NCBI GenBank assembly: GCA_023390675.1
Contig: JAEWCK010000288.1
Location: 1-14,962, forward strand
Length of the DNA stretch: 14,962 nt
Source of the DNA: Pseudomonadota bacterium
Lineage (GTDB): Bacteria > Pseudomonadota > Alphaproteobacteria > Sphingomonadales > Sphingomonadaceae
Direction of reading: 5' to 3'
Shown here: piece after piece, positions 7,385 through 13,623 of the stretch
How the letters are laid out: each line of letters starts with the position of its first letter
Numbering within the stretch: the first letter of the stretch is position 1
Notes under the pieces: generated by a model
What the model was told of the DNA's origin: nothing
The model's input: the letters and a program-made list of their open reading frames with translations, nothing else
Databases searched by the model: none
Translations under genes and position numbers: made by a program

Positions 7385-7858
7385 ATGCACGACAAGGAAC
7401 AATTCGACGCGATAATGGCGCTCGCGCAATTCCGAGCAGAGCGTCGGGACAAACGTATGGTGATGGAATGGCGGGTATCGCTTGGCATCTGGGCGTTGCT
7501 GGCGGCGGGCATTGTGTATTCCAAGCCTTTTCCCCAACACTGGCTATTAGCTTGTTGGTTTGGCGCTGTGGCTCTGCATTGCTGGTGGGTCTGGATCAAT
7601 TTCTGCGCCGCTGAACGGGATTCCGACCATTTCTACCATATGCTCAGCAGGGCTGAGAACCTGGTATTGCCCAAAGTGTTTTCGATCGTGTCGATGCGGC
7701 AGAAGCGTAAGTGGGATAGAGCGCGCGATTTTGTCCGCCACGGACCGGTAATCTTCCAATTGCTCGCAACCGCTGCGCTGGGAGCGGCAATGTATTTCGT
7801 GTCCCGAGAGGCGCCAGCCGCACACCCGCCCGCGCCCGCGGTCAGCGCCACTTCGTAG
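7385..7858 (+). CDS. Hypothetical inner-membrane protein, 157 aa
   Basis: I do not recognise a family. The protein begins with a charged cytoplasmic-looking segment (1-28). Three hydrophobic stretches follow, at about 29-46, 52-72 (rich in Trp) and 121-139, and the tail (141-157) is Pro/Ala-rich. Between helices 2 and 3 is a polar, basic loop (75-120). A GGGGAGAGG tract immediately precedes the ATG, giving good start support. Base composition is visibly lower in GC than in the flanking genes, and codon choice is less biased, which hints at acquisition or weak constraint. The gene stands alone between non-coding gaps of about 120 and 146 bp. Confidence 0.75.
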   Translation: MHDKEQFDAIMALAQFRAERRDKRMVMEWRVSLGIWALLAAGIVYSKPFPQHWLLACWFGAVALHCWWVWINFCAAERDSDHFYHMLSRAENLVLPKVFSIVSMRQKRKWDRARDFVRHGPVIFQLLATAALGAAMYFVSREAPAAHPPAPAVSATS

Positions 7859-7920
7859 CGCACGTATCTATAGGCCGCTGAGCCACTAAACGCGGCGATT
7901 CCTTAGATTTGTCCAGCTGA

Positions 7921-8004
7921 CTTTGCACTATGCAAAGCTCGCTTGACACGTCCGTACCCGCTGAAGTAAAGCTCGCTTGACTGATTCGCAAGGGAGCTTG
8001 ACAC
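7921..8004 (+). promoter_or_regulatory. Operator-like repeat region before the membrane protein/XRE cassette
   Basis: The region holds a perfect palindrome CTTTGCA-cta-TGCAAAG (7921-7937). It also holds two exact copies of AAAGCTCGCTTGAC (7934-7947 and 7968-7981, 34 bp apart) and a partial third, AGCTTGACAC (7995-8004), which touches the ATG at 8005. Each repeat contains TTGAC, so any of them could serve as a -35 element, but no convincing -10 is visible. The ribosome-binding site AAGGGAG (7990-7996) lies partly within the third repeat. Binding by the XRE protein encoded downstream is a natural inference. Confidence 0.5.
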
Positions 8005-8430
8005 ATGATGCAGGGGCAATGGAGCCATACGGCCGCGGGCAAGCGCTATACGCAGCGCTTCATCCCCACGATGCTCTTCTATGTCGTCGCGATCCTCGGG
8101 ACGACGTGGATCGACCGGCACTATCATCCGCAGGGGCTGGCGCTTACCGCGCTGGCGCTCCTGCCCGCGCTCGCGCTGGTCGTCTCGATCGTCGTGATGG
8201 GACTCTATTTCGTCGAGGAGACCGACGAATATCTTCGCCACCGCGTCGCCATGGCCTCGCTGGCCGGCACCGGCTTCATGCTCGCGGTCACCTCGGTCTG
8301 GGGCTTCCTCGAGGAAGCAGGGCAACTGCCGCACATGCCTGCTTACTGGGCCTATATCCTGTGGTGCATGGGAATGGGCGTAGCGCAATGCTTCTTCTCG
8401 GTGCGCAGCCTCAAGGGAGGCGAGGCATGA
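8005..8430 (+). CDS. Four-helix inner-membrane protein partnered with an XRE regulator
   Basis: A 141-residue integral membrane protein. Hydrophobic segments lie at about 19-36, 45-69, 81-101 and 112-131. Between helices 2 and 3 is a charged loop, EETDEYLRHR (71-80). I know this layout from small membrane proteins encoded beside YozG-like XRE regulators, but their role is unknown. AAGGGAG lies 8 nt before the first of two consecutive ATGs. The stop overlaps the regulator start (ATGA), so the two are translationally coupled. The operator-like repeats end at this start codon. The protein could sense a membrane signal and control the regulator; this is inference. Confidence 0.85.
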   Translation: MMQGQWSHTAAGKRYTQRFIPTMLFYVVAILGTTWIDRHYHPQGLALTALALLPALALVVSIVVMGLYFVEETDEYLRHRVAMASLAGTGFMLAVTSVWGFLEEAGQLPHMPAYWAYILWCMGMGVAQCFFSVRSLKGGEA

Positions 8431-8627
8431 ACAACCGCCTCCGCGTGCTCCGCGCCGAGCGGGCGTGGAGCCAGCAGGACCTGGCCGAACGGCTCGAGGT
8501 CTCGCGCCAGAGCGTCAACGCGATCGAGACCGGCCGCTACGACCCCTCGCTCCCGCTCGCCTTCAAGATCGCCGGCGTCTTCGGAATGGCGATCGAGGAC
8601 ATCTTCACCAACCCTTCGAAGGGCTGA
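8427..8627 (+). CDS. XRE-family helix-turn-helix transcriptional regulator, 66 aa
   Basis: A minimal DNA-binding protein made almost wholly of a Cro/C1-type HTH. WSQQDLAERLEVSRQSVNAI (14-33) is the turn and recognition helix, followed by the family motif ETGRYDPSLPLAFKIA (34-49) and FGMAIEDIF (52-60). Regulators of this size usually bind as dimers and repress their own operon. The ATG overlaps the preceding stop in ATGA and has GGGAGGCGAGG just upstream. The next gene, an exported hydrolase, starts only 5 bp after the stop. The repeats at 7921-8004 are the obvious candidate operator. Confidence 0.93.
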   Translation: MNNRLRVLRAERAWSQQDLAERLEVSRQSVNAIETGRYDPSLPLAFKIAGVFGMAIEDIFTNPSKG

Positions 8628-8632
8628 CCGTC

Positions 8633-9775
8633 ATGTATCTTCGTATGTTGCTCACCACGGCGATCGGCGTCGCCGGGGCCTCCGCGCTCGCGCAGACCGC
8701 ACCGCAGGAACCGCCCGCCAAGCCCTTCACCGTCGCTTCGCACGACGGAACCCCGATCCACGGCCAGGCCGATCTCCCGGCGGGCACGCCGCGCGTCGCA
8801 GTGGTGATGTCCGCCGGCACCGGGCTTTTCGACCGCGACGTGCGCTTCGGCAAGACGGGCACGCCGGAGGACCTTTTGTTCAAGGAGCTGGGCAAGCGCT
8901 TCGTCGCCCGCGGGCTCGCCGCGGTCCGCTACGATCGGCGCGGCGTCAATTGGGGCAAGACCGGCGACGAACGGCTCGACAAGCCGGTGTCGGGCAGCTC
9001 GACCGTCGACAGCCAGCGCGAGGATCTGGCGGCGGTCTATGCCTGGGCGAAGGCGAAGGCGGGGCTGGGCGCTAAATGCGTCATCCTGTTCGGCCATTCG
9101 GAAGGCACACTCCACATCTCGCGGCTCGCCGCGTCGGGGGCGCCCGCGCCGCTCGCGGTGATCGGAATGGGCGCCGCCGCGGCAAGCCCCATGGAGACGA
9201 TCCGTTGGCAGATGATGGAGCGCGACGCCTTTTCGCTGACTGCTATGGACACGGATCATGACGGGCTGACCACGCAGGCCGAGGTCGAGGCGCATTGGCG
9301 CGAGACGCCGTCCTCCTTCGCCAATCTGCTCGATCCGCTGCTCCCGCCCGATCGCGTCGCCTGGACCAGGGCGCAGATCGAGAGCGTCCACACGGTCCAG
9401 AAGGCGATGTACGAAAAGGCGAGGGCCGACGCGCTCGCGCTGGACGATGCCGCGCCCTATCCCAACGCGCAGACGCCGATGGCGAAGTCGAGCTGGTGGA
9501 AGAGCTGGTTCACCGACGGCGCCGTGACCGCGCAGCTGCTCGGGCGCTGGGCCGGAGTGCCGGTCTATTATCACTGGGGCACGACCGACTCGCAGACGCC
9601 CCCTGCGTTGCAGGAGCTGATCGCGCGCCGATGGCTGGGCGATCGCGCCACGCTGATCGTCCATCCGGGCCTGGGGCACAGCCTCGGCAAGGACCCGCTG
9701 TTCGGCCCGATGGATCCCGCCGCCGCCGACCAGATCGCCGACGAGGCGGCCGCCGCCGCCCGCAAATGCCGTTGA
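8633..9775 (+). CDS. Exported alpha/beta hydrolase with an EF-hand calcium loop
   Basis: A 380-residue serine hydrolase, predicted periplasmic. A signal peptide (1-20) ends in ALA before Gln21. The nucleophile elbow is FGHSEG with Ser156; likely partners are Asp319 (in GTTDSQTP) and His349 (in GLGHSLG). Between them, in the lid region, is DTDHDGLTTQAE (206-217), a 12-residue EF-hand loop with Asp206, Asp208, Asp210, Thr214 and Glu217. It suggests calcium binding. The substrate is unknown; an esterase or peptidase-like activity fits the fold. I chose the ATG at 8633, giving a clean signal peptide and a GAAGG about 10 nt upstream. The gene lies 5 bp after the XRE gene and 25 bp before a second hydrolase, so one transcript is likely. 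Confidence 0.88.
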   Translation: MYLRMLLTTAIGVAGASALAQTAPQEPPAKPFTVASHDGTPIHGQADLPAGTPRVAVVMSAGTGLFDRDVRFGKTGTPEDLLFKELGKRFVARGLAAVRYDRRGVNWGKTGDERLDKPVSGSSTVDSQREDLAAVYAWAKAKAGLGAKCVILFGHSEGTLHISRLAASGAPAPLAVIGMGAAAASPMETIRWQMMERDAFSLTAMDTDHDGLTTQAEVEAHWRETPSSFANLLDPLLPPDRVAWTRAQIESVHTVQKAMYEKARADALALDDAAPYPNAQTPMAKSSWWKSWFTDGAVTAQLLGRWAGVPVYYHWGTTDSQTPPALQELIARRWLGDRATLIVHPGLGHSLGKDPLFGPMDPAAADQIADEAAAAARKCR

Positions 9776-9800
9776 CCTCAATTCAAACAGGAGACCTGAC

Positions 9801-10706
9801 ATGATTGGACGTATCGCCTTCGCCCTGCTCGCCACCGCGAGCATCCCCGCCATCCTCGGTCCGCAGCATGCCTGCGCCGCCGTCGCGCCCGCCGCCGAGA
9901 CGATCCAGCTGGCGCACATCTCGGTGCAGGTGACCGGCAAGGGCAGCCCGGTGATCCTGATCCCCGGCCTGTCGAGCCCGCGCGCGGTGTGGGACGGCGT
10001 CGCGCCAAACCTCGCCAAGTCCCACACCGTCTATCTTGTCCAGCTCAACGGCTTCGGCGGGTCGGACGCGACGGGGAACCTCGCGCCCGGCATCCTCGAT
10101 GGCGTCGTCGCCGACCTTCACAAGCTGATCACCGATCGCAAGCTTCAGGGCGCTGCGGTGGGCGGCCATTCGATGGGCGGATTGCTCACCCTGATGCTCG
10201 CCAGGGCGCATCCCGGCGATGTCGGCAAGGCGCTGATCGTCGATGCGCTGCCCTTTGTCGGCTCGGCCTTCTTCCCCGGCTCGACCGTGGCGACCGTCGC
10301 GCCCCAGGCCGCGGCGCTTCGCGACCAGATGGCCTCCGCGTACGGCAAGCCCGCCGATCCGGCAGCCAATCAGGCGATCGCGGCGGGGCAGGCGCTCAAG
10401 CCCGAATCGCGCGCCAAGGTGGCGGAGTGGATCGCGGGCGCCGATCCGCGCGTCACCGGCCAGTCGCTCTACGAGGATCTGAGCACCGATCTGCGCCCCG
10501 ACATGGCGAAGGTCACTGCGCCCGTCACCGTGATTGTGCCGTGGGTGCCGTCGCGCGGCGAGGAATCGACGCTCGGCTTCTATCGTAACGAATATGCCGG
10601 CACGCCGAAGCTCACGCTCGTCGGTGTCGGCGACAGCGGCCATTTCGTGATGCTCGATCAGCCCGAGGCGTTTTCGAAGGCGCTCGATGCGTTCCTCGCG
10701 GGCTGA
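9801..10706 (+). CDS. Exported alpha/beta hydrolase
   Basis: A 301-residue hydrolase fold protein with an N-terminal signal peptide (1 to about 26, ending near ACA). VILIPGLSSPRAVWD (51-65) is the oxyanion strand and loop. GGHSMGG (121-127) holds the nucleophile Ser124, and GDSGHFVML (277-285) holds His281. The usual acid after strand 6 is not an obvious Asp: the segment reads TVIVPWVPSRGEE (243-255), so Glu254 or Glu255 may serve. AGGAG lies 7 nt before the ATG. The gene follows the EF-hand hydrolase by 25 bp and ends 9 bp before a strong hairpin, closing the presumed operon. The substrate is unknown. Confidence 0.9.
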   Translation: MIGRIAFALLATASIPAILGPQHACAAVAPAAETIQLAHISVQVTGKGSPVILIPGLSSPRAVWDGVAPNLAKSHTVYLVQLNGFGGSDATGNLAPGILDGVVADLHKLITDRKLQGAAVGGHSMGGLLTLMLARAHPGDVGKALIVDALPFVGSAFFPGSTVATVAPQAAALRDQMASAYGKPADPAANQAIAAGQALKPESRAKVAEWIAGADPRVTGQSLYEDLSTDLRPDMAKVTAPVTVIVPWVPSRGEESTLGFYRNEYAGTPKLTLVGVGDSGHFVMLDQPEAFSKALDAFLAG

Positions 10707-10709
10707 GGC

Positions 10710-10742
10710 AAAAAATGGGCCCGGGAACGACTCCCGGGCCCA
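10710..10742 (-). terminator. Strong intrinsic terminator between convergent genes
   Basis: TGGGCCCGGGA pairs perfectly with TCCCGGGCCCA (11-bp stem) around an ACGAC loop. On the minus strand it is followed by six T (the A run 10710-10715), so it fits an intrinsic terminator for the DUF2171 gene. On the plus strand only GTTCTGCT follows, so it may also act, less efficiently, for the hydrolase operon. Confidence 0.85.
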
Positions 10743-10766
10743 GTTCTGCTCACGTCTGATATTGCC

Positions 10767-11603
10767 TCAATAGGTGCCCGGAAAGCTCCGGTTGAGATTG
10801 TGCTCGCCGCGCCAGTCGCGCTCGTCGCGATCTTCGCGACCCGAGCCGAAGAAGGCGCCCGAGCGCTCCTCATCCTTCCAGGCATTCTGCGCTTCCTCGG
10901 CGGTCTTGCGCAGCACCACCTTGTCGTCGACCGACTGGACCCAGCGCGACGGGATCGAATGATGATGCCCGCCGGCATCGGCGTCGCTCTTCGTCAGGAT
11001 GATGCGGTCGCCGCGCACCTTGTCGACCTTGCCGACATGCGCGCCGTCCGATCCCACCACTTCCATATGCTCGCTCACCCGGCGCAGGCTGTCGCGCTGG
11101 CCTTGGCGCTCGGTGCGCCAATTGGTGAACTCGTTGTGGAAGCGCTCGGCATTCTCGCGGTGATATTCGTCATAGTCGCGGTCGAGCTCGTCGATCCGCT
11201 GGCGCCGCCACGCCTGATAATGATCGTCGGGGCCGTAGCGCCGGCGTTCGTCGCGGCCCATGCGGTCGTCATAGCGCATGTCGCGCTCCCGGCGGCGCTC
11301 GGCCTCCTCATCGCCGAACCACGAGCGGACCTCGTCGCCCGCGCGCTCGAAGAAGCCGCGGTCCCGGCCGGCACCATAGCGGCCTTCGTAACGGCGGCCC
11401 TCGCCATAAGTGCGCTGTGCATCGTCGCGGCGATAGTCGCGATAACGGCCGCGATCGCCTCCGCGCCAGCCGCGCTCGTCCATCTCCCCCGCGGCGGCAT
11501 AATCGCGCGCGCTGGAATATTGGAAACGCGGGCGCGGCGCCTCGCTCACCTGGTATTGATCCTCGGGACCGAAAAAACGATCCTCGGAATAGCGGTCGAC
11601 CAT
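10767..11603 (-). CDS. DUF2171 domain-containing, highly charged stress-type protein
   Basis: A 278-residue soluble protein. Residues 1-175 are a low-complexity, Arg/Asp/Tyr/Gly-rich region that contains SWFGDEEAERRRERD (94-108), a motif seen in sphingomonad BON/DUF2171 surface-stress proteins. Residues about 180-243 form a compact PRC-barrel-like DUF2171 unit, including HMEVVGSDGAHVGKVDKV and IPSRWVQSVDDKVVL. The tail is again charged. No signal peptide or membrane helix is present. The ATG at 11603 has GGAGAGG 5 nt upstream; the TTG one codon before is not preferred. A GGAAC-type promoter candidate lies about 40 bp upstream, which suits general stress control. The molecular function is unknown. 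Confidence 0.85.
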   Translation of the reverse strand: MVDRYSEDRFFGPEDQYQVSEAPRPRFQYSSARDYAAAGEMDERGWRGGDRGRYRDYRRDDAQRTYGEGRRYEGRYGAGRDRGFFERAGDEVRSWFGDEEAERRRERDMRYDDRMGRDERRRYGPDDHYQAWRRQRIDELDRDYDEYHRENAERFHNEFTNWRTERQGQRDSLRRVSEHMEVVGSDGAHVGKVDKVRGDRIILTKSDADAGGHHHSIPSRWVQSVDDKVVLRKTAEEAQNAWKDEERSGAFFGSGREDRDERDWRGEHNLNRSFPGTY

Positions 11604-11644
11604 CAAAGCCTCTCCGGATTCACGTGGGTTAGAGCTGGAGAGTC

Positions 11645-11670
11645 AGCGGTCGAGGGGCGCAGTTGGTTCC
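11645..11670 (-). promoter_or_regulatory. Putative sigma-EcfG promoter of the DUF2171 gene
   Basis: On the minus strand, GGAAC (11670..11666) is followed after 17 nt by CGCT (11648..11645). The alphaproteobacterial general-stress consensus is GGAAC-N16/17-CGTT, so there is one mismatch in the -10. The box ends 41 nt before the start codon. Assignment is by eye and not tested. Confidence 0.45.
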
Positions 11671-11739
11671 GAAAAATGCCGCGAATCGCGTGCCGTTCGC
11701 CGCTTCCGCCAAGCGCTTCACCGAGAGTGCGCAAGCGTG

Positions 11740-11768
11740 TTGCATTGGGGGGGCGACGTCGCTAATGG
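11740..11768 (+). promoter_or_regulatory. Possible housekeeping promoter of tRNA-Ala
   Basis: TTGCAT (11740-11745) and TAATGG (11763-11768) are separated by 17 nt and lie about 32 bp before the mature tRNA. The -35 matches TTGACA at four positions; the -10 is weak. No better pair is visible in the gap between the DUF2171 gene and the tRNA. Confidence 0.35.
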
Positions 11769-11800
11769 AGCGCCTCCCGGGGCCACCCGGGACCGGCGGC

Positions 11801-11876
11801 GGGGCTGTAGCTCAGATGGGAGAGCGCTGCAATCGCACTGCAGAGGTCAGGGGTTCGATTCCCCTCAGCTCCACCA
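11801..11876 (+). tRNA. tRNA-Ala (anticodon CGC)
   Basis: A 76-nt cloverleaf folds fully. The acceptor stem is GGGGCTG with CAGCTCC (one G-U pair), and the D stem is GCTC/GAGC. The anticodon stem is CTGCA/TGCAG with loop ATCGCAC, and the T stem is AGGGG/CCCCT with loop TTCGATT. The anticodon CGC (11834-11836) reads GCG, an alanine codon used heavily in this GC-rich window. The discriminator A and CCA end are encoded. Confidence 0.97.
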
Positions 11877-11925
11877 GCCGCCCCTTTCTCCCGATCGCGC
11901 TCCGACGCTGATTCGAGCCATCTAC

Positions 11926-11950
11926 GGAACTTCGGCCCGCCCGGTGCTTT
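11926..11950 (+). promoter_or_regulatory. Putative sigma-EcfG promoter of the hemerythrin gene
   Basis: GGAAC (11926-11930) is followed after 16 nt by CTTT (11947-11950), 29 nt before the start codon. This resembles the alphaproteobacterial general-stress consensus GGAAC-N16/17-CGTT with an imperfect -10. Assignment is by eye. Confidence 0.45.
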
Positions 11951-11979
11951 GCAGCGTCGAGCAAGCAGGGAGATTTCTT

Positions 11980-12492
11980 ATGGCGGATCAAAGCTATACC
12001 GATGCGATTGCGCTGCTGAAGGCGGACCATCGCGAGGTCGAGGAGCTTTTCGAGAAGTTCGAGGGCGCGAGCGGAGCTGCGGCCAAGCAGAAGATCGCGC
12101 ATCAGATCTGCGTCGAGCTCAAGATCCACACGATGATCGAGGAGGAGATCTTCTACCCGGCTTTCGAGGGCAAGATCGAGCAGGACATCCTCGACGAATC
12201 CTATGTCGAGCATGACGGCGCCAAGGTGCTGATCAACGACATCGAGGCCGGCAGCCCCGACGAGGAATTTTACGACGCCAAGGTCAAGGTGCTTTCCGAG
12301 GAGATCGAGCACCACGTCCAGGAAGAAGAGCGGCCGAGCGAGGGCATGTTCGCCCAGTGCCGCAAGACCGATGTCGACCTCGTTGCGCTGCGGGACGCGA
12401 TGCTTGCGCGCAAGGAAGAGCTGATGGCGCAGGAAAAGGCGGGCGGGCTGCCTCCGGCCGAGCCGCGCACGATCGACGCCGCCTCGGCCTGA
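11980..12492 (+). CDS. Hemerythrin domain-containing protein
   Basis: A 170-residue cytoplasmic four-helix protein with a likely non-heme di-iron centre. The expected ligands are visible: His17 (ADHREVEELF), His50 and Glu54 (HTMIEEE), His78 (VEHDGAK), then His111 or His112 with Glu116 (HHVQEEE). In bacteria such proteins bind oxygen or react with nitric oxide or peroxide, and many belong to stress regulons. The last 30 residues are a charged tail. AGGGAG lies 7 nt before the ATG. A GGAAC-type promoter candidate is just upstream, so control by the general stress sigma factor is likely. The exact ligand and reaction cannot be read from sequence. Confidence 0.92.
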   Translation: MADQSYTDAIALLKADHREVEELFEKFEGASGAAAKQKIAHQICVELKIHTMIEEEIFYPAFEGKIEQDILDESYVEHDGAKVLINDIEAGSPDEEFYDAKVKVLSEEIEHHVQEEERPSEGMFAQCRKTDVDLVALRDAMLARKEELMAQEKAGGLPPAEPRTIDAASA

Positions 12493-12521
12493 TCCGGCTT
12501 GGGCGCACGCACGCGGCACTT

Positions 12522-12543
12522 CGGCGCAAGCGCGATTGCGCCG
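12522..12543 (+). terminator. Hairpin after the hemerythrin gene, without T tract
   Basis: CGGCGCAA pairs with TTGCGCCG (8 bp) around a GCGCGA loop, 30 bp after the hemerythrin stop. No T run follows, so it may only mark the transcript end or need a protein factor. The rest of the 152-bp gap up to 12644 shows nothing I can name apart from the ribosome-binding site before 12645. Confidence 0.35.
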
Positions 12544-12644
12544 CGCAGGGATGGGAATAGCTTCGATCGACGGGGGGTGTGGCCGTGCGCGACACTCCCC
12601 GAGTCGCGACCGGACGTGCCCGCTTCCTCGCGAGGGAGATTGCG

Positions 12645-13154
12645 ATGCCGAAGCCCGCTCTGCCCGATCCCGGTTATCCCGTCCTCACCATCTACGACTG
12701 CGCCGATCCGCCCTCGCGCCAGCTGCTCGCCCATGCCGGGCAGATACTCGAGCTCGGCGCGCGCGGCGGCGGACGCAATCTGTGGGCCGCGCGCCTCGAC
12801 GAGGCGGTGCGGCTCGCCGAGGAGCCGGTGGTGCTCGTCGCGCACGGTGTCAGCTGCTTCGCAGTCGCATGGTGGGCACGGCTGTCGCCCGCTTCCTATG
12901 TCGAGAAGGTCGCTGGCGCATTGTTCGTCCGGCCGCTCCGGACCGCGCTCGCCGCCTCGCCCGAGCAGCTCTTCGCCGGGCCGAGGATCCGCGTCCCCTT
13001 CGCTTCGATCCTCGCCGACAGCGCCGCGGAGGCGGTCGAGCTGGCGCGCGACTGGGGAAGCCGGCTGGTCGATTCGCATGCACTGCCGGTGCGCGAGCTG
13101 GCCGCGTTGCTCCGCGGACCCGCCGCGGCGCCCGTCCTGCGGGCGGTCCGCTGA
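12645..13154 (+). CDS. Divergent RBBP9/YdeN-like alpha/beta-hydrolase-fold protein (probable pseudoenzyme)
   Basis: A 169-residue protein that resembles the RBBP9/YdeN serine hydrolase family in its central strand-turn-helix, LVAHGVSCFAVAWWARLSP (64-82). In active members that turn reads roughly H-S-L-G-C; here it is His67-Gly68-Val69-Ser70-Cys71, so the nucleophilic serine is replaced. The N-terminal glycine-rich turn and tryptophan motif of the family are also absent, and the C-terminal G-H-I segment is not seen (LVDSHALPVRELA, 141-153). The protein is probably folded but not a normal hydrolase. The ATG at 12645 has AGGGAG 6 nt upstream; an open frame extends to 12579 without such support. 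It lies 41 bp before the OsmC gene. Confidence 0.7.
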   Translation: MPKPALPDPGYPVLTIYDCADPPSRQLLAHAGQILELGARGGGRNLWAARLDEAVRLAEEPVVLVAHGVSCFAVAWWARLSPASYVEKVAGALFVRPLRTALAASPEQLFAGPRIRVPFASILADSAAEAVELARDWGSRLVDSHALPVRELAALLRGPAAAPVLRAVR

Positions 13155-13195
13155 CGGGAGTCGCACGGCGCATCCGGCTCGGCTAGACTCAGCCG

Positions 13196-13579
13196 ATGAC
13201 TCACGCCACTGCCACGATCGGCCGCGATCGCTACGCGACGCACATCGATTTCGGGACGCGCGGCCTCGTTTCGGACGAGCCCGCCGAGCATGGCGGCGGC
13301 GACGCCGGGCCCGCGCCTTATGAGCTGCTGCTCGCCAGCCTCGGCGCCTGCACGGCGATTACGCTGCGCATGTACGCCGACCGCAAGGGCTGGCCGCTTG
13401 ATTCGGTGGCGGTGGACCTCCACCTTCACGGGATCGGCGAGACGCTCGAGATCGAACGGGTGCTCAGGCCCGTCGGAGTCGATGCGGAGCAGGGGGCGCG
13501 CCTCGCCGAGATCGCCGAGCGGACGCCGGTGACGCTCACGCTCAAGCGCGGGCTTCCCGTCGCGACGCGGCTCGGCTGA
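13196..13579 (+). CDS. OsmC-family protein
   Basis: A 127-residue cytoplasmic protein. SLGACTAITLRMYADRKGWP (48-67) is the central helix with the conserved Cys52. RTPVTLTLKRG (109-119) stands where OsmC and Ohr have their second cysteine; it is Thr110 here, as in the YhfA-like branch as I recall it. A classical two-cysteine peroxidase mechanism is therefore unlikely, though a thiol-dependent role remains possible. No ribosome-binding site is visible before the ATG. TAGACT (13184-13189) ends 6 nt upstream, so a leaderless transcript is possible; co-transcription with the preceding gene is the alternative. Length is normal for the family. Confidence 0.9.
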   Translation: MTHATATIGRDRYATHIDFGTRGLVSDEPAEHGGGDAGPAPYELLLASLGACTAITLRMYADRKGWPLDSVAVDLHLHGIGETLEIERVLRPVGVDAEQGARLAEIAERTPVTLTLKRGLPVATRLG

Positions 13580-13623
13580 GATGGACGCAACATCCCAGAC
13601 GCAAAGATAGTAGAAACAACCCC

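Noticed and set aside
8537..10643. Long minus-strand open frames across the hydrolases
   Set aside because: They lie opposite two well-supported hydrolase genes and translate to Arg/Ala/Gly-rich sequence without motifs.
10800..11765. 321-codon plus-strand frame that looks hydrophobic
   Set aside because: Its Ala/Val/Ile-rich, membrane-like translation is the reverse of the charged DUF2171 gene; it lacks a ribosome-binding site and conflicts with the terminator and promoter layout.
11801..11876. tRNA-Ala as an integration site for a mobile element
   Set aside because: No integrase, no repeat of the tRNA 3' end and no change of base composition are visible in the flanks.
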